DNA of 64,000 nucleotides from Roseateles sp. SL47 (GTDB lineage Bacteria; Pseudomonadota; Gammaproteobacteria; Burkholderiales; Burkholderiaceae_C): NCBI RefSeq assembly GCF_026625885.1, contig NZ_CP113068.1, positions 1,550,001 to 1,614,000 of the forward strand, read 5' to 3'. Shown piece by piece: positions 56,162 to 64,000 of this stretch (position 1 is its first letter; each line of letters starts with the position of its first letter). The notes under the pieces were generated by a model. It saw only the letters and a program-made list of their open reading frames with translations, ran no database searches and was not told where the DNA came from. The position numbers and the translations under genes were made by a program.

Positions 56162-58763
56162 GGTGCTGATGCTGCGCGCCCTGGTTGTTGTCCTTCTTCT
56201 CGCCAATCTGCTGATCCTGGCCTGGCGCCAGGGCTGGATCAATACCGGCAACCCAGCGCCGTCGCGGCTGGAGCAGCAGGTCCGCCCGGAGCAGCTCAAG
56301 CTGCTGGGCCAGCAGGCCGCCAGCCAACTGAACCAGCTGGCCTGCGTGGAGCTGGGTCCGCTGGAAGGCGATGAGGCGTTGCGCCAGACCACCGCCGTGC
56401 TCAACCGCGTCGGGCTGACGGCAGGCTCCTGGCAGGCCCAATCCAGCGCGTCCGGCGGCCTCTGGGCGTTGGCCACCATCAAGATGCCCAACAAGGAGTT
56501 CCAGGCCCGCAAGGAAGACACCTATCGCAGCGCCCGGATTCCGTTCGAGCCGCTGCAGGGCTTCCCGGAAGAACAGCCGACGCTGGTCCTGAGCCGCCAT
56601 GACAGCGAAGCCGCCGCCCAGGCCGCGCTGGAGGCCATGAGCAAGCGCAACTACAAGGGGATCCGTGTGCTGCGTCTGCAGGCTCCCAGCCAGCAGACGG
56701 TGGTGCGGGTGCCTCGCCTCGATGGCTTGCAGCTGTCCCGTCTGGACGCTGTGGCGAATCCGCCCTGGGGGGAGCACCGCAAGACCTGTGAGGTGACGGC
56801 GGCGGCCGTGGCCGCGCCGGCCTCGGCGGCGTCCGCTGCGGTCAGCGGCGCGGCTTCCGGCGCGGTAGGCCGGCCCGCCACCCCTGAAGACGGCTCCGCG
56901 CGCCAGCGCGTCGCGCAGCGGCCTCTCCCGCACGGCCAGCAGGGCTGCCGCCAGCCCCAGGGCCAGCAGCCATCCAGCGCTCATGGCTCCACCGCCACCA
57001 TCGCCCCCCCCGGAATCGGTCGCGGGTGGCGTGGGGGGCGGTGTGCCGCTTGTCTTGGACGCCAACACGGCCCGTACCGCGCTGTTGGCGTCCAGCATGC
57101 CGGCACCGCAGGTGCTGATGGTGCAGTAGCACTCCAGTTGGGCGGTGGTGCCCAGGCTGGCCGGGTCCCGGCATTGCAGGGCGCCGACCGTCCGTGCACC
57201 CGTGGTGGGGAAGGGCCGGGCGGTGCTCATCAGCAGGCTCTTGACCTGGGCCGGCGTGAGGCTGCTGTCGGTCGCCAGCATCAGGGCTGCGGTCGCACTC
57301 ACCAGCGGAGTGGAGAAGCTGGTGCCGGTGCCGGTGTAGTTGTAGGCGTTGTCCGCAGCCACCGGCGTGGTGGTGCCGCTGTTGGAGGTGGACAGGATCG
57401 GATAGAGGCAGCCCACCTCGTTGACGCAGTTGCCGCCGGGGGCGCTGAGGGTCACTTCGGGCCCGAGATTGGAGAAGCCCACCTTGGTGCCGGAATGCCG
57501 CACCGCGCTCACGGCGACCACATTGCGGCAGTTGGCGGGTGCGCCGACGGCGATGCCGCCGCTGTCGTTGCCATTGCCGGCGGCAGCCACCACCACGGCC
57601 CCCTGGGCCACCACCGCGTTGACGGCGGATTGGTAGCTGGCGGAGCAGTTGCCATCACTGCCCAGGCTGAGGTTGATCACCCGGGCCGGATTCGAATTGG
57701 TGGGCAGCCCCGGCACCAGAAGGCCAGCCGCCCAGCGCATGCCGGCTTCGATGTCCGATTGCCAGCCGCCGCATTTGCCCAGGGCACGGACGGGCAGCAC
57801 CTTGGCGCCATAGGCCAGGCCGGCCATGCCCAGACCGTTGTGGGTGCTGGCCGCCACCAGGCCGCTGACCCGTGTGCCATGCCAGGAGCTGGCACCAATG
57901 TCGTCGCTGGTGCAGGAACTGCCCAATCGGCCGCTGGTGATGTCGGACTGATCCACCCAGTCACCGGGATCACTGGCGTCACTGTCAGCGCCGTCGCCGT
58001 CATTGGCGGTCGCGGTGGCCGTGGCGCCAGCGCTGGCGAAGCCAATCAGGTCGTAGCCAGGGAGGATCTGGCCGCTGAGGTCCGGATGGTCAAAACGAAC
58101 GCCGGTGTCGATCACTGCCACCACCACGCCGGAGCCGGTGCTCACGTCCCAGGCTGCAGGTGCATGGACGGGGGAGATCAGGGTGCTGTCCGGGGCCTTG
58201 AGGTACCACTGCCCGGCGTCCACCCCGGCTGCGGCGGCGGAGGCATAGAGCGGGTCGTTGGGAACGGCATAAGGACGCCACCAGCGGTCCACTTCCACGG
58301 ATTCCACTTCGCTGTCGCCGGCCAACTGGCGGGCCAGGGCGGCGGAACTGAGTCCGGAGGCGGTGAGCACATGGGTGTGGCGGTCCAGACTGCGCCGGGC
58401 GGTCAGGCGCTGGCCCAGGCGCAGGCCGAGGGCCGTGGCGCGTTCCTGGCTCACGTCCTGCGCTTCCAGGGCGGAGGAGCGGGCGGCCAGAGGCCGGGCA
58501 CGGACGGAGCTTGCCTCCGATCGAAAGCGGACGATGACGCGGGCATAGTCGCTGCGCTGGTCCGGAGCCGCCTGGGCGCGGGCCGCCGTGTTGACGCCCA
58601 TCGGGCGCGCCTGGGGCCCGCTGCCGATGGAAGAGTCGGAGGCGGGCGCGGAGACCACCACGGTGGTGGCGCAGAGCGCTGCGCCCGCCAGCATCATGGT
58701 CAACGCAGCGGAGCGGGCCCTTGGCGCGGGTGCGTCGGTCCGGTGAGATCTCCTGAGGGACAT
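56103..58763 (-). CDS. S8 subtilisin-like serine protease with GlyGly-CTERM-like tail
   Basis: The exported protease has a signal peptide, a prodomain to about residue 150, and a catalytic domain with Asp in VVVAVIDTGVRFDHPDL, His in SSWHGTRVSGLVA and Ser in TGTGTSFSTPLVSA. After the domain comes a Gly-rich linker and a membrane helix (MSAGWLLALGLAAALLAV) followed by Arg, a GlyGly-CTERM-like sorting signal. The natural end should be around 56880-56930, but no in-frame stop occurs until 56103; a stop in another frame lies at 56842-56844. The last 250 residues of the literal frame are antisense to the SPOR-like gene and the birA end and are probably not native. Confidence 0.8.
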   Translation of the reverse strand: MSLRRSHRTDAPAPRARSAALTMMLAGAALCATTVVVSAPASDSSIGSGPQARPMGVNTAARAQAAPDQRSDYARVIVRFRSEASSVRARPLAARSSALEAQDVSQERATALGLRLGQRLTARRSLDRHTHVLTASGLSSAALARQLAGDSEVESVEVDRWWRPYAVPNDPLYASAAAAGVDAGQWYLKAPDSTLISPVHAPAAWDVSTGSGVVVAVIDTGVRFDHPDLSGQILPGYDLIGFASAGATATATANDGDGADSDASDPGDWVDQSDITSGRLGSSCTSDDIGASSWHGTRVSGLVAASTHNGLGMAGLAYGAKVLPVRALGKCGGWQSDIEAGMRWAAGLLVPGLPTNSNPARVINLSLGSDGNCSASYQSAVNAVVAQGAVVVAAAGNGNDSGGIAVGAPANCRNVVAVSAVRHSGTKVGFSNLGPEVTLSAPGGNCVNEVGCLYPILSTSNSGTTTPVAADNAYNYTGTGTSFSTPLVSATAALMLATDSSLTPAQVKSLLMSTARPFPTTGARTVGALQCRDPASLGTTAQLECYCTISTCGAGMLDANSAVRAVLASKTSGTPPPTPPATDSGGGDGGGGAMSAGWLLALGLAAALLAVRERPLRDALARGAVFRGGGPAYRAGSRAADRSGRRRGRRGHGRRRHLTGLAVLPPGRIRHSVQTGQLQAIEARHPHHRLLAGSLQTQHTDPLVVALAHGLQRGLGGGFAVMAAQDQRRLFFREALQRLERNPGAAIGVFLAGLELLVGHLDGGQRPEAAGRAGLGLPGACRQPDAVEHGGGLAQRLIAFQRTQLHAGQLVQLAGGLLAQQLELLRADLLLQPRRRWVAGIDPALAPGQDQQIGEKKDNNQGAQHQHLIPGGPLGRPMWRRRPAAR
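56169..56880 (+). CDS. Membrane-anchored SPOR-like protein, 3' end undefined
   Basis: Translation from the ATG at 56169 gives an N-terminal membrane helix (MLRALVVVLLLANLLILAW), a periplasmic domain with SPOR-like features (RQTTAVLNRVGLTAGSW, LSRHDSEAAAQAAL) and an Ala-rich end. It directly follows birA, as in related genomes. No in-frame stop occurs until 58788-58790, so the literal reading frame crosses the whole protease gene on the other strand. Stops occur in the other two frames at 56866-56868 and 56885-56887, about where the protein should end, so a frameshift or lost stop is likely. The end given here is approximate. Confidence 0.6.
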
Positions 58764-59015
58764 GTCGGCTCCATGGGAGGAAGGGGCTGAGCGCCACGAC
58801 GTCCGCGACCCACCGATGGTTGGCCGCGCCGCGTGGAACTCACTCCGAACGCTTCTGGATTAAACCGCTGTAGTGGGGAAATTGGGAAGCGGGCCACACT
58901 TGCCAGAGGCGTTGGCGCAAAAAAAGAAAAACCCCGCACAAGGCGGGGTTCAGACTGAACAAGGCCAGGCAAGGCCTGGCACAGGTCTTTTTGGGTGGCG
59001 CTGATTGGGCAGCGC
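58764..59015. other. Intergenic region between the S8 protease start and gap
   Basis: The protease promoter region and the gap terminator lie here. Apart from the terminator at 58921-58950 and a short GC-rich stretch, nothing distinctive is seen. Confidence 0.5.
58921..58950 (-). terminator. Rho-independent terminator of gap
   Basis: An 8-bp stem (AACCCCGC, 58930-58937, with GCGGGGTT, 58943-58950) is followed on the minus strand by TTTTCTTTTT. It lies 66 bases after the gap stop. Confidence 0.8.
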
Positions 59016-60089
<1,074 letters not shown>

Positions 60090-60110
60090 TCAGCAGCACC
60101 CGCCATGCAG

Positions 60111-60132
60111 AAGGGGTGCCTGCGCACCCCTT
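60111..60132 (-). promoter_or_regulatory. Perfect hairpin between tkt and gap
   Basis: AAGGGGTGC (60111-60119) pairs with GCACCCCTT (60124-60132) around CTGC. It lies nine bases after the tkt stop. It lacks a T tract on the minus strand, so it may protect or attenuate the tkt-gap transcript rather than terminate it fully. Confidence 0.5.
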
Positions 60133-60141
60133 CGTTGGACC

Positions 60142-62202
60142 TTACTTCAGACGCGCTTCGCCAATGGCCACCTTGACGGTGTCGGCGACGTTCTCGGCCG
60201 TGAAGCCGAAGTACTTGAACAGCACGTTGGCCGGGGCCGACTCGCCGTAGGTGTCCAGGCCCACCACCGCCGAGACGCCGTACTTCCACCAGAAGTCGGT
60301 GACACCGGCTTCCACCGCCACGCGGGGCAGGCCGTCCGGCAGCACGGACTTCTTGTACTTGACGTCCTGGCGGTCAAACACGTTGGTGCTGGGCATGGAC
60401 ACCACACGCACCGCAATGCCGGCCACCGCCAGTTGCTGCTGGGCCTGCAGGGCCAGCTGCACTTCAGAGCCGGTGGCGATGATGACGGCCTGCGCCTTCT
60501 TCTTCAGGCCGACGGCGGACGGCTCGGACAGCACATAACCGCCCTTGGTGATGTCGTCCACTGCCTGGCCGGTCTTGGCGGCGTACGGCAGGTTCTGGCG
60601 GCTCAGGGCCAGCACGCTGGGGCGGTTGTGGTGGGCAATGGCCATGGTCCAGGCCACGGCGGTTTCGGCCGTGTCGGCCGGACGCCAGACATCCAGGCCA
60701 GGGATCAGACGAAGGCTGGAGACATGCTCGACCGACTGGTGGGTCGGGCCGTCTTCACCCAGGCCGATGGAGTCGTGGGTGAACACGTGGATGACCCGTT
60801 GCTTCATCAGCGCGGCCATGCGGATGGCGTTGCGGCTGTAGTCGCTGAAGGTGAGGAAGGTGCCGCCGTAGGGGATGAAACCGCCGTGCAGCGCCAGGCC
60901 ATTCATGATGGCTGCCATGCCGAACTCACGCACACCATAGTTGATGTGGCGGCCACCATTGCTGCTGCCGTCTTCTTCCAGGCGGAAGGCGGGCGTGCTC
61001 TTGGTGTTGGTGAGGTTGGAACCGGTCAGGTCGGCCGAGCCGCCGATCAGTTCAGGCAGCGCCGCAGTGAAGGCTTCCAGAGCGATCTGGCTGGCCTTGC
61101 GGGTGGCGACGGTTTCCGCCTTGTCGTGCGCACTGATGGCGGCCTGGGCCGCCACATCGGCGAAGTTGGCCGGCAGTACGCCCGCGATGCGGCGGGAGAA
61201 CTCGGCGGCCAGTTCGGGGAAGGCGGTGGCGTAGGCGTCGAAGCGCTCGTCCCAGGCTTTTTCGGCGGCCTCGCCGGCAGCCTTGGCGTCCCAGGCTGCA
61301 TAGACTTCGGCCGGCAGGACGAAGGGTTCGTGGGTCCAGCCCAGCGCTTCACGTGTCAGCTTGATTTCTTCGGCCCCGAGCGGCTCGCCGTGGGCCTTGG
61401 CGGTGTTGGCGCGGTTGGGGCTGCCCTTGCCGATGTGGGTCTTGGTGATGATCAGGGTGGGCTTGTCGGTGCTGGTCTTGGCCAGGCCGATGGCGGCGTC
61501 CACGGCCTCCACGTCATGGCCGTCCACCGGGCCCACCACGCGCCAGCCATAGGCTTCGAAGCGGCGGGCGGTGTCGTCAGCAAACCAGGGCGCGACCTGG
61601 CCGTCGATCGAGATGCCGTTGTCGTCGTAGAGGGCCACGAGCTTGTTGAGCTTCCAGGCGCCGGCCAGGGAGCAGGCTTCGTGGCTGATGCCTTCCATCA
61701 GGCAGCCATCGCCCAGGAACACATAGGTGTGATGGTCGACGATGCTGTGGCCGTCGCGGTTGAATTCCTTGGCCAGCAGCTTTTCAGCCAGGGCCAGGCC
61801 CACGGCATTGGTGATGCCCTGGCCGAGCGGGCCGGTGGTGGTTTCCACGCCCGGGGTGATGCCCACTTCCGGGTGGCCTGGCGTCTTGCTGTGCAGTTGG
61901 CGGAAGGCCTTGAGCTGCTCGATCGGCAGGTCGTAGCCGGTCAGGTGCAGCAGGGCATAGATCAGCATCGAGCCATGGCCGTTGGACAGCACGAAGCGGT
62001 CGCGGTCCGCCCACAGGGGGTTGGCCGGGTTGTGGCGCAGGTGGCGGTTCCACAGTGCCACGGCAATGTCCGCCATGCCCATGGGCGCGCCGGGGTGGCC
62101 GGAATTGGCCTGCTGGACAGCATCCATGGCCAGGGCGCGGATGGCATTGGCCATCAGGGTGGAGGTGGGGGTGACGGCGACAGCGCTGGAGGACTCAGCC
62201 AT
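60142..62202 (-). CDS. tkt: Transketolase
   Basis: The 686-residue thiamine diphosphate enzyme links the pentose phosphate pathway and glycolysis. Conserved parts are [36 protein letters not shown], the [17 protein letters not shown] motif and the C-terminal transketolase domain ([15 protein letters not shown]). It precedes gap. Confidence 0.97.
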   Translation of the reverse strand: MAESSSAVAVTPTSTLMANAIRALAMDAVQQANSGHPGAPMGMADIAVALWNRHLRHNPANPLWADRDRFVLSNGHGSMLIYALLHLTGYDLPIEQLKAFRQLHSKTPGHPEVGITPGVETTTGPLGQGITNAVGLALAEKLLAKEFNRDGHSIVDHHTYVFLGDGCLMEGISHEACSLAGAWKLNKLVALYDDNGISIDGQVAPWFADDTARRFEAYGWRVVGPVDGHDVEAVDAAIGLAKTSTDKPTLIITKTHIGKGSPNRANTAKAHGEPLGAEEIKLTREALGWTHEPFVLPAEVYAAWDAKAAGEAAEKAWDERFDAYATAFPELAAEFSRRIAGVLPANFADVAAQAAISAHDKAETVATRKASQIALEAFTAALPELIGGSADLTGSNLTNTKSTPAFRLEEDGSSNGGRHINYGVREFGMAAIMNGLALHGGFIPYGGTFLTFSDYSRNAIRMAALMKQRVIHVFTHDSIGLGEDGPTHQSVEHVSSLRLIPGLDVWRPADTAETAVAWTMAIAHHNRPSVLALSRQNLPYAAKTGQAVDDITKGGYVLSEPSAVGLKKKAQAVIIATGSEVQLALQAQQQLAVAGIAVRVVSMPSTNVFDRQDVKYKKSVLPDGLPRVAVEAGVTDFWWKYGVSAVVGLDTYGESAPANVLFKYFGFTAENVADTVKVAIGEARLK

Positions 62203-62296
62203 GGCAGGAAGGGGGGCAGTTGGCGAAAACCCCGAATTCTAAAGCCGGGTTGTCAATCGCGGTTTTGGGGAGCTTGGGGTGGGGTTCGCTGCCGGC

Positions 62297-62989
62297 TCAG
62301 GGCTGGTTGTTCAATGCGGCGATCTGCGCAGGCGTGCCGACATTCGCCCACGGCCCGGTATAGAGCTCGGCTGTCACCGCATGTGCCTGGATGGCGCGGT
62401 CCAGGCTGAAACGGATGCGCTGGTGCTGGCCAGGCGAGACGCCGTCAAAAAAGGCGCGGCGGTACAGGCCAATGTTGCTGTACACCTGCAGGTCGCCGTC
62501 CAGCGTGGCGTAACCGTCGCGGGCGATGCCGAAATCCCCGGTGGGATGGAGCGGCTGCTTCGGCACGAACCAGAGGTGGGCCAGCAACGGGCTGGCGGCA
62601 AAGGCAGCGGCGCGGGCGGCGTCGAAACGGAAATCGGGAATGAAGATGTCGGCGGACACGGCCCAGAAGGCCTCGTCGCCGTCGGCGCACAAGAGGTCCA
62701 GGGCCGTGGCAATGCCGCCGCCCGTCTCCAGCGCTCCACCAAACCGCTGCCCCTCATGGCTGTAGTGCAGATGGATGCCCCAACGGCTGCCATCACCCAG
62801 CACCGCTTCGAACTGCTCGTCCAGCCAGGCGGTGTTGATGACGATGTCCCGGATGCCCGCCGCCACAAACGCCGCAATGTGCCACTCAATCAGCGGCTTG
62901 CCACGCACCATCAACAGCGGCTTGGGCGTGTGGTCAGTCAACGGCCGCATGCGCTCGCCGCGCCCGGCCGCGAGAATCATGGCTCGCAT
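62297..62989 (-). CDS. murU: N-acetylmuramate alpha-1-phosphate uridylyltransferase-like nucleotidyltransferase
   Basis: The 230-residue sugar-1-phosphate nucleotidyltransferase has the signature MRAMILAAGRGERMRPLTD, with PKPLLMVRGKPLI, the metal-binding VSADIF segment and YSNIGLYRRAFF. Size and sequence fit MurU, which makes UDP-MurNAc in the peptidoglycan recycling shortcut. The usual partner amgK is not seen next to it; a mannose-1-phosphate guanylyltransferase is the alternative. Confidence 0.83.
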   Translation of the reverse strand: MRAMILAAGRGERMRPLTDHTPKPLLMVRGKPLIEWHIAAFVAAGIRDIVINTAWLDEQFEAVLGDGSRWGIHLHYSHEGQRFGGALETGGGIATALDLLCADGDEAFWAVSADIFIPDFRFDAARAAAFAASPLLAHLWFVPKQPLHPTGDFGIARDGYATLDGDLQVYSNIGLYRRAFFDGVSPGQHQRIRFSLDRAIQAHAVTAELYTGPWANVGTPAQIAALNNQP

Positions 62990-63068
62990 CAGGTGAATCC
63001 AGGGTCAAAAATGAACTGCGACGGAGTGTAGAGGGCGGGCGCTTCGCCCGCTCAATCAATGCCCCGAC

Positions 63069-64000
63069 TCAATGCCCCGACGCCCGCCCCGCCCAGCGCT
63101 CACACTGCTGCCTCACCAACTCATTGAGCAATTGCTCGCGCTCCACCACGCCCCGGGCCCAGGTGGCATCGTTGCCCTGCCAGCGCATTTCCTCGCGGAT
63201 GAAGCGCAGCGCCGGCTCCGCGCGCAGGGCGGCGGCATGTGGCTCCAGCGCATGCAGCGTGACGTTGAGATCTTCCCGCAGGCTGCGGTGCTCACCCGTC
63301 TTGGGATCAACAAACGTGCCGTCCAGACCAAAACGACAGGCCTGGAAGCGGTTGAAGGTGTAGGGCAGATAGTCGTCTTCGGCCAGCGCAAAAGGCTGGT
63401 CGTGGCTGATCCAGCGTGCCAGGCATTGAATGAGCGCGGCCAGCGCCGATGCCTTTTCAATCGTCAGCGGGGTGTCCAACACCCGGACTTCAATCGTCCC
63501 ATACTCCGGCTTGGGGCGAATGTCCCAATAAAAGTCCTTCATGCTCTTGACCACGCCGGTGCGGGTCATCTTTTCGAAGAACACCAGGAAGTCGTCCCAG
63601 GTGAGCACAAAGGGCGCACGACCGGACAGCGGAAACGCAAACACCGAATTCAGCCGCGCCGAATGGAAGCCGGTGTCATTGCCCTGCACATAAGGGGAAG
63701 ACGCCGACAGCGCAATCAGATGCGGAATGAACCGCGAGAGCCCATGCAGCAGCCGCAGGGCCTGGTCCGGCCCTTCGCAGCCGATGTGCACATGCTGGCC
63801 AAACACGGTGAACTGCTTGCTCAGATAACCATACAGGCCGGAGATCTCCTGGAAGCGCGGCTTGTCGAAGATGCGCTGCTTGCTCCAGTGCTGATAGGGG
63901 TGGGTGCCCCCGCCCGAGAGGCCCAGGTTGAGCTTGTCGGCGGCGCGCACCAGTGCATCACGGGTGATGGTGAGCTGTTGCAGCACCTGCTCATAGCTGT
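63069..64000 (-). CDS. Glutamate-cysteine ligase family 2 (YbdK-type), partial
   Basis: The gene runs off the right edge; 310 residues are visible. They belong to the GCS2/YbdK carboxylate-amine ligase family: [63 protein letters not shown] and the C-terminal helical part. In Burkholderiales this type can serve as glutathione synthesis enzyme (gamma-glutamylcysteine formation). The true start lies beyond the window. Confidence 0.88.
   Translation of the reverse strand, partial: SYEQVLQQLTITRDALVRAADKLNLGLSGGGTHPYQHWSKQRIFDKPRFQEISGLYGYLSKQFTVFGQHVHIGCEGPDQALRLLHGLSRFIPHLIALSASSPYVQGNDTGFHSARLNSVFAFPLSGRAPFVLTWDDFLVFFEKMTRTGVVKSMKDFYWDIRPKPEYGTIEVRVLDTPLTIEKASALAALIQCLARWISHDQPFALAEDDYLPYTFNRFQACRFGLDGTFVDPKTGEHRSLREDLNVTLHALEPHAAALRAEPALRFIREEMRWQGNDATWARGVVEREQLLNELVRQQCERWAGRASGH

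Overview
This is a GC-rich, gene-dense chromosomal window from a betaproteobacterium, most likely order Burkholderiales, Rubrivivax/Leptothrix/Roseateles side (Sphaerotilaceae-Comamonadaceae). The gene neighbourhoods point there: leuS-lptE-holA, bamE-dapB-exbB-exbD, hpf-ptsN-hprK, rsmB-DUF4390-ntrY-ntrX, gap-tkt and birA without an HTH. The species call is inference; no rRNA or marker alignment was possible.

Layout. 1-8.1 kb: start of a malic enzyme gene, a divergent DctS/DctR-like two-component pair, a UbiA-family prenyltransferase coupled to a GT39-type glycosyltransferase, then thiL-pgpA-pncC. 8.1-18.1 kb (minus strand): a GGDEF/EAL protein coupled to a secreted cupredoxin, holA, lptE, leuS, exbD, exbB, dapB, bamE. 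18.1-20.6 kb: fur, hprK, ptsN, hpf. 20.6-27.9 kb: corA with a long structured leader, a repeat-bearing non-coding stretch, an exported glutathione-peroxidase-like protein, a ferritin-like diiron protein, gloA, a DUF3034-like outer-membrane protein and an exported truncated haemoglobin. 27.9-31.2 kb is the most accessory part: a 792-residue protein of unknown function built from repeated modules, then a displaced copy of the 3' half of tRNA-Phe, about 0.7 kb without recognisable genes, and the intact tRNA-Phe. 31.2-36.3 kb: rsmB-DUF4390-ntrYX. 36.4-41 kb: folE with a BLUF photoreceptor, a flavocytochrome-c-type flavoprotein with a tailed cytochrome c, lemA, queC. 41-49.7 kb: proA, an M16 peptidase, a GNAT protein, an AEC transporter and a sensor kinase. 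49.7-51.6 kb: two unrecognised helical proteins that may be related to each other. 51.6-64 kb: topoisomerase III with a basic tail, a SET-domain protein, birA with a repetitive insert, a SPOR-like protein converging on an S8 protease with both expected stop codons missing, gap, tkt, murU and a partial glutamate-cysteine ligase.

Most of the window is housekeeping: tRNA charging, outer-membrane assembly, lysine and proline synthesis, central carbon flow, nitrogen regulation. The strongest non-routine signals are the tRNA-Phe att-like footprint beside the modular protein, the structured corA leader, the cupredoxin/c-di-GMP pair, the folE/BLUF pair, the paralogue-like pair at 49.7-51.5 kb and the converging genes without stops at 56.1-58.8 kb. 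No CRISPR array, rRNA, transposase or integrase was seen.
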